From assembly GCF_965138225.1 (NCBI RefSeq), contig NZ_CBCSAX010000001.1: 64,000 nucleotides of DNA. One strand, 5' to 3'. Positions 42,658 to 52,162 of this stretch are shown piece by piece (within the stretch, counting starts at the first letter, position 1; every line of letters starts with the position of its first letter). This DNA comes from Helicobacter_D ganmani (lineage in GTDB: Bacteria; Campylobacterota; Campylobacteria; Campylobacterales; Helicobacteraceae). Position numbers and translations under genes: made by a program. The notes under the pieces are model-generated. The model ran no database searches. It saw only the letters and a program-made list of their open reading frames with translations, and had not been told where the DNA came from.

Positions 42658-44816
42658 TATCTACCTTTGCATTTGTGGCGCACAAAAGATTGCGAGTTGG
42701 TATGGCGATTCCTTTTATAGCGTTTTGCTCGTTGCATTGTTTTTTGTGCTTTTTCTTTAGCTTTTTGTTGCTTTTGACGCTCTTTTTGAGAAGATTTCGC
42801 AAAGAGATATGTGGAGATTTGCTCGCTTGCGATTCCAAAACTTTCATTATAACTTTCCACGATTCTACCATAAATTTTTGCGGTTGCGATATTAACTTCT
42901 ATGATTTGAATGCGCACTTTTTGGTATTTTACCCCTTTGCCTTTAAGACAGAGGACACGCGCACCTTGCAAAGGAGGAGTTACAAGAGAAACAATCTCTG
43001 GGGTAGAATCATTGGACACAAATCCGATAAAAGCTTGTCCGATTCTTTGTGATAAAAATCGCGCAAATTTGCGGTCTTTAAATTCCATTTCTATCTTGGC
43101 GACTTCGCGTTCTTTTTGGCTTAAATCCTCGCAAAGTGTGGGTAGAGATTCCTTGTGCGTGGAATCCTCATTAAGCTGAATCTTTGCCTTTAGGATTCTG
43201 TGAAGTAGCAAATCACTATAACGCCGAATCGGAGAAGTAAAATGACTATAAACTTCAAATCCTAATCCAAAATGCCCGATATTGTGGCTTGCATAGCTTG
43301 CTTGTGGCATAGATTTGATAATAAGTTTATCCATTTCGCTTTCCATATTAGCGAGTTTCGCGGCTCTTTGCACGTTTAAAATAGCTTGATGAAAATCTCT
43401 AAAAGGAATCACTTTTTCCCAAATGCCAAGTAGTTTAAGCTCCGTGAATAATTCTGTGATTCCAGCGGGTTTTGGTTGTGAATGGACGCGATAAATACCT
43501 AGTTTTAGGCTTTCGTCATTTGCTGTTGTTCTTTGAGTTTGGAGTTTTGCACTTTGCATATTTGCTAGCAGCATGCACTCTTCTACAAGTTGATGGCTAG
43601 GGGTTTGCGATTCTATTTTTATATTTTTTAATTCTAAGTTTTTGTCTAGCTCCATTGATTTTTCATCTCCTAAGAAATCAAAACCCTTTTTTAACCTTTT
43701 GGCTCGGAGTTTTTGGGCAAGCGTGTGAAGATGAAGGAGTGGTTTTTTGAGAGCAGGGAGAATTTGTTTGCTCTTGCCGCTTTCTAGTAGCTCATCTACT
43801 TCCCCGTAAGTGAGTTTTTGTCGCACTTTAACCACCGCTTCAAACAATTCGCTATTTAAAACCGCTTTGGTGCGTTTGTGTAGGCGCATTTTCCAAACCA
43901 TTGCAAGACGCAATTTGCCCGCATTCAAAGAACAAAGATTCTCACTTAAAGCACGAGGCAACATAGGAATAGATTTGTGCGGAAAATAAATGCTAAAGCC
44001 ACGATTTCTTGCTTCTAAGTCTAGCGGGGAATCCTGTGGCACATAATAGCTTACATCGGCAATCGCAACATAAAGCGTAGAGGATTCCGCGTCAAAATAA
44101 ACCGCGTCATCGTGGTCTTTTGCGCCAAGCGGGTCAATCGCACAAAAAGGCAAATGCGTGCAGTTTATGCGCTCTTTGAAGTCTTTTATGCGCACTTCTT
44201 GGAAGCTTTCTGCTTGAAGTTGCGCGCTTAGATTGAAAGATTCTTGCCGATCATAGAGGCTTAATGTAAGGGTTTCATCAATCTGCGAATCTTCTAATGT
44301 GCCTAAAATTTCTAAAATCTCGCCATTTTTGGGATTTAACTTTAAGATTGTGTTAGAAGGTAAGGTTTTTAGCGATTTTTGGCTCGCTTTGATTTTATAA
44401 GGAATCTCGTTTGGGATTGAAATTGCAATGCAATCTAGTTTGTATTTTTCAAGATAGCAAAGCACGAATTTGTCTTTGGATTCTAAAATGCTTAAAACTT
44501 TTGCACGCGGACGATTGGAATCGCCTTTGGTAAGCAGTTTGGCTAGCACAATATCGCCCTTTTGCGCTCCTTTTAAAAGATTTTTTTCTACGAGCCAATC
44601 TTGCTTGTTGGATTTTGGCAGAGGAAGGACGAATCCATAACCCTTGCGCGCTAGTTCTACTCTGCCAATACAGAATTGTTTGCGTAAAAAATAGTGATTT
44701 TTGCGCAAGATAAGCACATTAAGCTTTAAGAGAGATGCCAAAATTTGTGTAAAGGATTCTGCAAGCTTGAAATTAAGCGGAATCCCGTTTTGCAAGAGGT
44801 TTAAAAACTCATTCAT
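42657..44816 (-). CDS. rnr: ribonuclease R
   Basis: 3'-5' exoribonuclease of 719 residues. N-terminal cold-shock-type domain (GRVELARKGYGFVLPL), RNB catalytic core with IDPLGAKDHDDAVYFD giving the metal aspartates, then SFYVP-like and ASYASHNIGHFGLGFEVYSHFTSPIRRYSD, known by its HFTSPIRRYSDLL core. The lysine-rich C-terminal tail is typical of RNase R. ATG 44816 is chosen over the TTG before it. It overlaps the HDOD gene by six bases or so. Confidence 0.95.
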   Translation of the reverse strand: MNEFLNLLQNGIPLNFKLAESFTQILASLLKLNVLILRKNHYFLRKQFCIGRVELARKGYGFVLPLPKSNKQDWLVEKNLLKGAQKGDIVLAKLLTKGDSNRPRAKVLSILESKDKFVLCYLEKYKLDCIAISIPNEIPYKIKASQKSLKTLPSNTILKLNPKNGEILEILGTLEDSQIDETLTLSLYDRQESFNLSAQLQAESFQEVRIKDFKERINCTHLPFCAIDPLGAKDHDDAVYFDAESSTLYVAIADVSYYVPQDSPLDLEARNRGFSIYFPHKSIPMLPRALSENLCSLNAGKLRLAMVWKMRLHKRTKAVLNSELFEAVVKVRQKLTYGEVDELLESGKSKQILPALKKPLLHLHTLAQKLRAKRLKKGFDFLGDEKSMELDKNLELKNIKIESQTPSHQLVEECMLLANMQSAKLQTQRTTANDESLKLGIYRVHSQPKPAGITELFTELKLLGIWEKVIPFRDFHQAILNVQRAAKLANMESEMDKLIIKSMPQASYASHNIGHFGLGFEVYSHFTSPIRRYSDLLLHRILKAKIQLNEDSTHKESLPTLCEDLSQKEREVAKIEMEFKDRKFARFLSQRIGQAFIGFVSNDSTPEIVSLVTPPLQGARVLCLKGKGVKYQKVRIQIIEVNIATAKIYGRIVESYNESFGIASEQISTYLFAKSSQKERQKQQKAKEKAQKTMQRAKRYKRNRHTNSQSFVRHKCKGR

Positions 44817-45672
44817 CAACTAAAGGATAATCCTCTTCGGGCAAAGTAGGCGCGGGGTTTAGTCGCATATCCTCTAAGGTTGTGTCAAAGCTTGCTAAAT
44901 CCAACTGATATTGTTGCACAAGATTTCTTGCTTTCAAAATTTGCGCTTCACTTGCGATTTCATAGGGATTTATTAAGGCATTCAACACTCTTAGGGGATA
45001 AATATAAATTTGTAGCTCTTTTGGTAAAGTAGGGCTATTTAAATAATGTACCACTTGCACCATTGTTTCTTCAAAGTTCCAATGTTCAAATAAATGCTCT
45101 AGCACTTCAAACTGGTTGTAGCCGAGCAAATTTTGTTCAATTTCTAAAAATTGATGGGAATTAATGTTCTGCATAAATTCTTCTTGCTTTCCTGATTGCT
45201 TTAAGCAGTTTGAAATAATCACCATACCAATGTGCATTACAAGTGCGCAGGGAACTAAAATCTCAAGCAAATGGATATTTTTTTGTTGCCACCTACATAA
45301 AAAAGCATTTTTGATATTGGAAGTATCTACAAATTGACTAACTTCTATGTTGTAAGGTGTTAAATTTATCACAAATTTTGCTTTGATTGCACTTGCAATC
45401 GCCAAGCCTTTGGCAGTTGAGATTCCAAAGAGGGAAACGGCTTGTAAAATGGAATTAATTTCACGATGATAACCATAAAGAGGAGAATTTGCGCTTTTGA
45501 TTAAATCCATTGTCAAAAAAGGGTCTTGCTCAATCACATTAGCAACTTGCTTGATGCTTGAATGTTCTTGAGCGCAAATCCTTTGCAATTCAAGAATTGT
45601 TTGAGGCAATGGTGGCAAAGCATCAATTTCGTTTATTACAAAATCTTTCATCGTTTGAATATTTTTTAACAT
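44809..45672 (-). CDS. HDOD-domain protein
   Basis: 287 residues. HDOD domain over about 10-200: IDALPPLPQTILELQRIC, VIEQDPFLTMDLIKSANSPLYG and ILQAVSLFGISTAKGLAIASA. HDOD proteins are HD-like without the metal-binding residues and act in signalling or regulation of motility and biofilm in other species. Start taken at ATG 45672 with GGAA upstream; ATG 45651 is possible. Top gene of the HDOD-rnr-holA string. Confidence 0.85.
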   Translation of the reverse strand: MLKNIQTMKDFVINEIDALPPLPQTILELQRICAQEHSSIKQVANVIEQDPFLTMDLIKSANSPLYGYHREINSILQAVSLFGISTAKGLAIASAIKAKFVINLTPYNIEVSQFVDTSNIKNAFLCRWQQKNIHLLEILVPCALVMHIGMVIISNCLKQSGKQEEFMQNINSHQFLEIEQNLLGYNQFEVLEHLFEHWNFEETMVQVVHYLNSPTLPKELQIYIYPLRVLNALINPYEIASEAQILKARNLVQQYQLDLASFDTTLEDMRLNPAPTLPEEDYPLVDE

Positions 45673-45786
45673 AATAAAATAATTCCAATTTATGAGAATC
45701 AAAGAATCAAAATAAAATTATAGCATAAACTCTAAAATGCAGAGAATTTTGCTACAATAAAGCTAAATCTTTAAAGGGAGAAAAAT

Positions 45787-46806
45787 ATGCAATACATTGA
45801 TGATTCTTTGAAAGGGAAACGCATTTTGATTACAGGGGGTGCAGGATTTATTGGCTCTAATCTCGCACTTTATTTTCAAAAGCACCATAAAGACGCGGAA
45901 GTGGTGGTATTGGATAGTTTTAGAAGCGAAACGAAGTTTAGCAACGGAAATCTAAAATCTCTAGGACATTTTAAGAATCTACTTGATTTTAAGGGCGAGG
46001 TGATTGTAGGGGATATTACCGATAAAGAGGATTTGACAAGATTGGAGAAACGCAAATTTGATTATATTTTTCATCAAGCGGCTATTTCGGATACCACAGT
46101 GATGAATCAAGAGGCGATTTTGCGCGCAAATGTGAATGCGTATAAGGATTTGTTGGACTTGTGCGTGCGTAGCAATGCAAGTATGACTTATGCTTCAAGT
46201 GCGGGCGTTTATGGCAATAGCCCTGCGCCTAATAGTATCGGTAGCGGAGAGATTCCAGAAAATGTTTATGGATTTTCTAAATTGATGATGGACAATCTCA
46301 CGATGAAATACTTAAAGAATTTTCCGCTTTTAAACATTGTGGGCTTGAGATATTTTAATGTTTATGGTGAAAATGAAGTTTATAAAGGCAAAACTGCTTC
46401 AATGATTTTGCAATTAGGCTTACAAGCGTTGAAATCCAAAAAAGTGCGCTTGTTTAAAATGGGCGAACAAAAGCGTGATTTCGTGTATATTCAAGATGTG
46501 ATTGCGGCAAATGTCAAAGCAATCCACGCAAAAAAAAGTGGAATCTATAATGTTGGTAGTGGCAAGGCAAGAAGCTATAATGACATTATTCAATGTCTCA
46601 AAACGAATTTGGGTGACTTTGAAGTGGAGTATATTGAGAATCCCTATAAGTTTTTTCAAACGCATACAGAAGCGAATATCGTTTTGACCAAAAAATTTTT
46701 AGATTATGAACCAAGATTCTCGCTAGAAGTGGGAATCAAAAACTATTTAAGCCAAATCAAAGCGATTCATAATGCAAATCTGTGGGAAGAAGTTTTGGGA
46801 AATTAA
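45787..46806 (+). CDS. hldD: ADP-L-glycero-D-manno-heptose-6-epimerase
   Basis: Last step of ADP-heptose synthesis for the LPS inner core. 339 residues, SDR fold. NADP loop ITGGAGFIGSNLA (15-27), SAGVYGNS, and the catalytic YGFSK motif. A TACAAT -10 box lies 50 bases upstream and AAGGGAGA before the ATG. Followed directly by hldE. Confidence 0.94.
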   Translation: MQYIDDSLKGKRILITGGAGFIGSNLALYFQKHHKDAEVVVLDSFRSETKFSNGNLKSLGHFKNLLDFKGEVIVGDITDKEDLTRLEKRKFDYIFHQAAISDTTVMNQEAILRANVNAYKDLLDLCVRSNASMTYASSAGVYGNSPAPNSIGSGEIPENVYGFSKLMMDNLTMKYLKNFPLLNIVGLRYFNVYGENEVYKGKTASMILQLGLQALKSKKVRLFKMGEQKRDFVYIQDVIAANVKAIHAKKSGIYNVGSGKARSYNDIIQCLKTNLGDFEVEYIENPYKFFQTHTEANIVLTKKFLDYEPRFSLEVGIKNYLSQIKAIHNANLWEEVLGN

Positions 46807-46809
46807 TGT

Positions 46810-48366
46810 ATGAAGCCAAATATTTTAGTTGTGGGAGATTTGATTTTAGACCATTATATTTGGGGGAATTGTGAGCGCATTTCTCCTGAAGCACCAGTGC
46901 AAGTGATTGATGTAAAAAAAGAATCTTTGAGCCTAGGTGGCGCGTGTAATGTCGCTAATAACCTTATAAGTTTGGAATCCAATGTATGGATTTGCGGAAT
47001 AGTGGGTTGTGATGAAGCGGGTAAAACTTTGAAACAAGAATTAGAAAATAGGGGCATTAAGATAGAGGGGATTTTCTCAAGCACTTTGCGCCCTACGACA
47101 CAAAAATCTCGCCTTATTGCGGCACATCAGCAAGTCGTGCGAATTGATAGGGAGGATAAAAGCCTCATTTGTCAAGAGGGCGAGAAGTTTATTTTGGATT
47201 TTGTTTCGCGCAAGATTGTGGAATCCAATCTCCAATGTCTCGTGTTAAGTGATTATCAAAAGGGCGTATTGAATGATAGTTTGACACAAAGTTTGGTTGC
47301 CTTAGCCAAAGCGCACGATTTAAAGATTTTAATAGACCCAAAGGGCAAGGATTATACCAAATACAAGGGCGCAACCTTGCTTACTCCCAACAAAAAAGAA
47401 GCAATGCAAGCCACAGGGATTAATATTTGTGATGAGGATTCGTTGCAAGATTGTATTGTGGCTTTACAAAAAATGTGCGCATTAGAGACTTCATTAATCA
47501 CTTTAAGTGAAGATGGAATCGCATTTGCCACAAGGGATTCTATCCAAGAAGGAAGCGTCAAAGTAGAGAGAATGCCAACGATTGCACGGGAAGTCTTTGA
47601 TGTAACAGGAGCAGGAGACACGGTGATTGCCTCTTTGGCTTATATGTTGGCATTGGGTAAGCCAATCTCACAAAGCGTATATTTTGCCAATGCCGCCGCT
47701 GCGGTTGTAGTAAGCAAAGTGGGTTCTGCAACTGCTAGCAAACAAGAGATTTTTGCTTATCTTAGGCGCAACAACCTTTTGGATTCTGCTTTGGCAAATA
47801 CAGAATTTTTGCAAATTTTTGGCGAGGAGATGTCTCTTTCAAATTCTCTAAGCAGACAAATTACCAAAATTTTTAAGCGGCAAAAACTCACTTCCTATTG
47901 GGATAAATGGATAAAAGCAGAGGAGTTTTATGGATTTTTGGAATCTCTCCACCAACTCAAAGAGGAAAATTTCAAAATCGTTTTTACAAATGGTTGCTTT
48001 GATATTTTGCATTTAGGACATATTGATTATTTGCACAAGGCGCGTAATTTAGGAGATTTGCTGATTATCGGTTTGAATAGTGATGCTTCTGTCAAACGGC
48101 TTAAAGGGATTTCGCGCCCTATGAATGAGGAAAAAGATAGAATCGCAATGCTTTGTGCTTTGGAATGTGTGGATTTTGTCGTGGTGTTTGAGGAGGAAAC
48201 TCCACGAGAGTTGATTGCAAAAATTCGCCCTAATGTGTTAGTAAAAGGCGCAGACTATCAGGGCAAGGAAGTTGTGGGGAGTGAATTTAGTGATGAGGTG
48301 TGCTTGTTGGAGTTTATAGAGGGCAAAAGCACAAGTCAATTAATCCAAAAAATAAAGGAATCTTAA
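46810..48366 (+). CDS. hldE: bifunctional heptose-7-phosphate kinase / heptose-1-phosphate adenylyltransferase
   Basis: 518 residues, two domains. The N-terminal ribokinase-type kinase has VVGDLILDHYIWG, SLGGACNVANN and the anion hole VFDVTGAGDTVIASL. The C-terminal cytidylyltransferase-like domain has FTNGCFDILHLGHIDYL (about 394-410) and LKGISRPMN. It starts four bases after the hldD stop. Confidence 0.95.
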   Translation: MKPNILVVGDLILDHYIWGNCERISPEAPVQVIDVKKESLSLGGACNVANNLISLESNVWICGIVGCDEAGKTLKQELENRGIKIEGIFSSTLRPTTQKSRLIAAHQQVVRIDREDKSLICQEGEKFILDFVSRKIVESNLQCLVLSDYQKGVLNDSLTQSLVALAKAHDLKILIDPKGKDYTKYKGATLLTPNKKEAMQATGINICDEDSLQDCIVALQKMCALETSLITLSEDGIAFATRDSIQEGSVKVERMPTIAREVFDVTGAGDTVIASLAYMLALGKPISQSVYFANAAAAVVVSKVGSATASKQEIFAYLRRNNLLDSALANTEFLQIFGEEMSLSNSLSRQITKIFKRQKLTSYWDKWIKAEEFYGFLESLHQLKEENFKIVFTNGCFDILHLGHIDYLHKARNLGDLLIIGLNSDASVKRLKGISRPMNEEKDRIAMLCALECVDFVVVFEEETPRELIAKIRPNVLVKGADYQGKEVVGSEFSDEVCLLEFIEGKSTSQLIQKIKES

Positions 48367-48930
48367 ATGAAACAAGTGATTTTGGGAGAGATTGCAGCAC
48401 ATTTAGAAAGTGCGCAAAAAATGGAATCTCTAGCGCAAGATTTAGAAAATGCAGCACAAATGGCGATAGAGGTATTAAAAGGCGGAGGCAAGATTCTACT
48501 CTGTGGCAATGGCGGAAGTGCGGCAGATAGCCAACACATTGCGGCAGAACTTACCGGGAGATACAAGCGGGAGCGCAAGGGTTTGTGTGCGATTGCTCTA
48601 ACAACCGATACGAGTGCTTTGAGCGCGATTGGAAATGATTATGGCTATGAATTTGTGTTTTCTAGACAAGTGGAGGCGATAGCAAGGAGTGGAGATTTGC
48701 TCCTTGGAATCTCTACAAGTGGCAATAGTAAAAATATCCTTAATGCCTTAAAAGTCGCGCGTCAGATAGGTTGTAAAACTCTAGGATTTAGCGGAGGGAG
48801 CGGGGGAGAAATGCGGAATCTGTGTGATATTTTACTCATCTCTCCAAGCAATGATACGCCACGTATTCAAGAAATGCATATTTTAATGGGGCATATTCTT
48901 TGCGATTTGATTGAAAGAGAGGCGGAATAA
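48367..48930 (+). CDS. gmhA: sedoheptulose-7-phosphate isomerase
   Basis: First step of heptose synthesis from sedoheptulose-7-phosphate. 187 residues, SIS domain. LLCGNGGSAADSQHIAAEL (about 41-59), TDTSALSAIGNDYG and LLGISTSGNSKN. Its ATG follows the hldE stop directly. The D,D-heptose phosphatase gmhB is not next to it. Confidence 0.95.
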   Translation: MKQVILGEIAAHLESAQKMESLAQDLENAAQMAIEVLKGGGKILLCGNGGSAADSQHIAAELTGRYKRERKGLCAIALTTDTSALSAIGNDYGYEFVFSRQVEAIARSGDLLLGISTSGNSKNILNALKVARQIGCKTLGFSGGSGGEMRNLCDILLISPSNDTPRIQEMHILMGHILCDLIEREAE

Positions 48931-49377
48931 TTGCAAAAATTTTTTGAAAAAACGATTGTCGCTTGTGGAAGCAAAGAGAGTGGCTTGGATTCCGCGCTTT
49001 TTAAACAGCTCCAAAAGGGTGGGATTATGGCGAATTTCGCGGATTTATCTGCCGATGAGAGGGGCATTTACTTTCGTTTTTCAAGCAATAATATTTGCAA
49101 AATTATGCTCTATCAAGCAAGAGTGCAAGAGGTGATGTTTAGGAGTAAAGGCGACCCTTTTGTGCATTTGTGCGGGTGCAAGGAGGCTTTGGAGAATCTC
49201 AAAAATCCCGATTTCATTGCTACGATTTCTCTTAATTTGCGCTTTTTTCTTGGGATTTATTCGCATAAGGTGCAGACAAAGTTTTTTAACGACAAACCTT
49301 TACAAATTTGCCCACAATGCGCGAAAGTGTTAGAAATGTATTTCAATAATGATTTAAGAGGATTCTTTGGGGGATAG
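48931..49377 (+). CDS. unknown cysteine-rich protein, coupled to gmhA
   Basis: 148 residues starting with TTG directly after the gmhA stop, with GAGGCGG as ribosome site. No signal peptide. It has LCGCKEALENL (about 79-89) and a CPQCAKVL motif near residue 131; the four cysteines could hold a zinc. I do not recognise the family. The operon position suggests a role tied to LPS heptose or simply co-transcription. Confidence 0.7.
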   Translation: MQKFFEKTIVACGSKESGLDSALFKQLQKGGIMANFADLSADERGIYFRFSSNNICKIMLYQARVQEVMFRSKGDPFVHLCGCKEALENLKNPDFIATISLNLRFFLGIYSHKVQTKFFNDKPLQICPQCAKVLEMYFNNDLRGFFGG

Positions 49378-49384
49378 GTTGTGA

Positions 49385-49752
49385 AGAATATTGAAATATC
49401 TTATTCTTTGTTTCATACAATATGCCCATTGGTATATGTTTTTCATAAACTTTTAGCGTATATTCTAAGAAATCTATCCATTCTTTCTCGTTAGCATTTT
49501 TGGTAGTTTTCTAATATTCTTAAAATATCTTTTTGCCTGTTTTGGTTTGTTTTAGATTAATTACGCCTACTACAAAGCGTTTGTCCATTTTCTAAAGTGG
49601 CTTTCCCTCCTAAATCTTTTGGCTTAATATGGTCAATGTATAATTTTGCTCCCTCTTTTTTGATTGTCTCTAAAAAACGATTTTTTGAGAGTTTGCAATA
49701 GGTAGAGTCTAATTCAACGCCTACAAACTGATGCTTATTGAGATAAGATTTC
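49385..49752 (-). pseudogene. restriction-modification remnant: methylase tail joined to HNH nuclease
   Basis: Minus strand, starting at 49752: HQFVGVELDSTYCKLSKNR is the C-terminal signature of an N4/N6 DNA methylase. It runs straight into GAKLYIDHIKPKDLGGKATL and ENGQTLC, the core of an HNH restriction endonuclease. A stop follows, and the nuclease tail (QTKTGKKIF; EKEWIDFLEYTLKVYEKH) continues in another frame. The 5' part of the methylase, the nuclease N-terminus and the reading frame are lost. It fills the 400-base gap after the heptose operon. Confidence 0.8.
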
Positions 49753-49782
49753 GTTGCATTTTACTTTAGTATTCTACAAAAT

Positions 49783-51282
49783 TTATTCCTTATTATTTCT
49801 ATTAATCTTTTCCTCATCAATCAAGCGATAGCCGAGCGATTCTAGGCTTAATACATTATCTGTAATAATTTTTGGCTCAATGATGAAAATAATTTCCTCC
49901 GTATTTTGCACTTCTTGCGAATAAGAAAAAAGTAGCTTTAGCAAAGGTATGTCCCCAAGTAGCGGCACTTTATTTTGTTGATTCATTGTGTTTTGCGAGA
50001 TGAGCCCACCTAAAATTATCTTTTGATTATTTTTTACCTTGACGATAGAGCTTAGTTGATTGGTTGTAAGATTGGGCGGAGTGTCAAAGGCATTGCTTGG
50101 AATCTCGCTTTTGTTATCTTTGGTTTTGGTAATAGAGGGATTGATTTTGAGCATAATTTCCTCTCCAAACACTAAAGGCGTGATGTCCAAAAGCACGCCA
50201 GCAAAGATGCTTGGATATTCGTTATCGGTATTTGTGAGCGTGGTTTGCGCATTGGTGTTTTGATAAATATTGCTTTTCTTGTAGCGCAAAATATCGCCTA
50301 CGCTAATCATTGCGGGTTGATTGTTGAGTGTAAGAACTTTGGGATTAGAGATAGATTGCACCTCCCCATAGGTTTTTAGAAACTCTACAATGCGCGTGAG
50401 ACTTACGCCTTGCGAGAAAATATTTAACCCATAATGCAAACTGCGTCCGCTATCGCCACCGATGAGGTTTAGTCCGCTGACATTGCCCATTTCGCCCTTG
50501 CCTCCTAAGCTTGCACTCTCGCTAAAAGGTGGAATCACAAGATTTTGCAAATCATAAAGACTTTCCCAATTAATCCCCAAAGTCTGCGCGTTTTTGTGCG
50601 CAACGCTTAGAATATGCACATCAATTAAAACTTGTTGCTGCAAGCGTTCGTGTAGGTTTTGGATATAGGATTCTACCTTTTGGAGTGATTTTCTATCGCC
50701 TTTGACGCTGACTAATCCCGCGCCACGATTGATAATCACACGCCCTTCCTCTGCTTTGGCATTAATCATTGTTAAGATTTCTGTTTCAATCGTTTCCCAA
50801 AAATTAAATCCGTCTTCGCTTTTGATATTGATTCCAGACTTGCTTAAATTGTCCTCATCTCTTTGCGTATTGTAGTTGCTTTGCCGCTCCTCATTATTGA
50901 TAGAAACAGAAGTATTGCTAATGCCTTGCCGATTCGTGCTTAAGTAGTTGATTTTGAAAGTTTTTGTTTCATTAATTTTAAGTCTTAAAATGTCCTTTTC
51001 AAAAGAATAATGCAAATTTGCCGCATTAAAAAGTAATTCAAAGATAAAATTCAAATCTTTGTCTTTAAAGTTAATCATAGAAAGATTTTGGTTGAGCCGC
51101 GATTCTATTGCGATTTCGTCCCAAACAACACTGAAATGGCACTCACTAGAAAATTCGTTTAAAACCTCACCAATTTTGATGGGATAATCTTGCAAAGAGA
51201 GATTAAAAAGGCGATTTTGGCACGCAAAAAGTGGAGCGAAAAGCAAAAGAAATAGGAGGCTGAATCGGTAAAGAAGTCGCAT
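49783..51282 (-). CDS. secretin of a type II-like DNA uptake system (PilQ/MshL/CtsD-like)
   Basis: 499 residues. Signal peptide ending LFACQ, so possibly a lipoprotein. N-terminal secretin/TonB short domain (LSLQDYPIKIGEVLNEF), N1-type domains, then the secretin pore: VLIDVHILSVAHKNAQTLGINW, SISNPKVLTLNNQPAMISVG, and LGGLISQNTMNQQNKVPLLGDIP, each quoted in parts by their core VLTLNNQPA and VPLLGDIP. Forms an outer-membrane ring. In Campylobacter jejuni the CtsD secretin serves natural transformation. Last of four co-directional genes. Confidence 0.85.
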   Translation of the reverse strand: MRLLYRFSLLFLLLFAPLFACQNRLFNLSLQDYPIKIGEVLNEFSSECHFSVVWDEIAIESRLNQNLSMINFKDKDLNFIFELLFNAANLHYSFEKDILRLKINETKTFKINYLSTNRQGISNTSVSINNEERQSNYNTQRDEDNLSKSGINIKSEDGFNFWETIETEILTMINAKAEEGRVIINRGAGLVSVKGDRKSLQKVESYIQNLHERLQQQVLIDVHILSVAHKNAQTLGINWESLYDLQNLVIPPFSESASLGGKGEMGNVSGLNLIGGDSGRSLHYGLNIFSQGVSLTRIVEFLKTYGEVQSISNPKVLTLNNQPAMISVGDILRYKKSNIYQNTNAQTTLTNTDNEYPSIFAGVLLDITPLVFGEEIMLKINPSITKTKDNKSEIPSNAFDTPPNLTTNQLSSIVKVKNNQKIILGGLISQNTMNQQNKVPLLGDIPLLKLLFSYSQEVQNTEEIIFIIEPKIITDNVLSLESLGYRLIDEEKINRNNKE

Positions 51283-51570
51283 TTAGTTCCTTAATAGTTT
51301 TGATTTTTGTAGGCAAATTGTGCTTAAACCTTGCGTGGAGGATTCCTCCAAAATCACGCAGTTATTTTGGATTTTAAGAATCTTAAAGCGCATATTTTGC
51401 GCGTCAAAAGTTGTTTGTACCTTATACCATTTGCCATTGATATTGGCACGTTCTTTCATCAAACCATAGAGATTTAAGTCCTCATTACTTTGGGAATCTT
51501 GTCCATAGTAAAAGGGGTCAAATCCAGCACAAGCAGTGGTTAAAACGAGTATGAAGAAAAATAATTTCAT
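51283..51570 (-). CDS. small secreted PilP-like component
   Basis: 95 residues with a signal peptide ending TACAG, so perhaps a lipoprotein (LTTAC). The mature part has NINGKWYKVQTTF and QNNCVILEES, a small beta-fold as in PilP-type pilot proteins. Position between the PilO-like and secretin genes, with a one-base gap to each, supports that role. Two mature cysteines. Low sequence similarity; call rests on context. Confidence 0.6.
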   Translation of the reverse strand: MKLFFFILVLTTACAGFDPFYYGQDSQSNEDLNLYGLMKERANINGKWYKVQTTFDAQNMRFKILKIQNNCVILEESSTQGLSTICLQKSKLLRN

Positions 51571-51571
51571 T

Positions 51572-52162
51572 TTAATTCCTGTTGGGCAGAGGATTCTGTT
51601 TATGGAGTAGAATCTCTAAATAAAATTCCAAATGTTGCTTAAGGGCGTTGGGATAAAGAGAAAGAGACGAGATTTCTGAATAAGATTGTGCTTCTAGGCT
51701 TTCTAAAAAACTAAAAAAATCTGCATATTTTCCCTTTGCACTAAGTAAGATTTTTTGGTTTTCTTGTGTGAGCGTGAAGTCTTGTAGATTTTTAGAATCC
51801 GCAATTTGCGTCAGTGCATAGATGCTAGATTGATTTTGTAAGAGATTTTTTTGTTTGTCTTGTTGTGCAATTTTTTGTTCTAAGGCGTGGATAGAATCTT
51901 GTAAGGATTTTGTATCCTCAAAGTCTTGGGGGGCGTTAAAGGATTCTTGTAAGTCCAAAAGTTCTTTTTGTAGGTGTAGCTTCTTTTGGTTTTTTGCCTC
52001 CAAAGATTGTTTTGTGCGCTCAAAGCTTAGGCTAAAAATCCCAATAAAACCTAATAAAAAACAAAGAATAAAGATTAAAATCATTTCTTTTTTGGAGCGC
52101 AATTCTAAATAAGATTCTATTGTTTTGCCAATTTGTTCCAAAGCTCTTTTGGCTCCGTTCAT
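51572..52162 (-). CDS. PilO-like inner-membrane assembly protein
   Basis: 196 residues. A short cytoplasmic N-terminus, one span (about 27-46), a coiled-coil (residues 50-110, rich in K, L, Q and E) and a small C-terminal ferredoxin-like domain (LLSAKGKYADFFSFLESLE). This is the PilO/GspM layout. Its ATG overlaps the PilM/N-like stop as ATGA. Confidence 0.65.
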   Translation of the reverse strand: MNGAKRALEQIGKTIESYLELRSKKEMILIFILCFLLGFIGIFSLSFERTKQSLEAKNQKKLHLQKELLDLQESFNAPQDFEDTKSLQDSIHALEQKIAQQDKQKNLLQNQSSIYALTQIADSKNLQDFTLTQENQKILLSAKGKYADFFSFLESLEAQSYSEISSLSLYPNALKQHLEFYLEILLHKQNPLPNRN

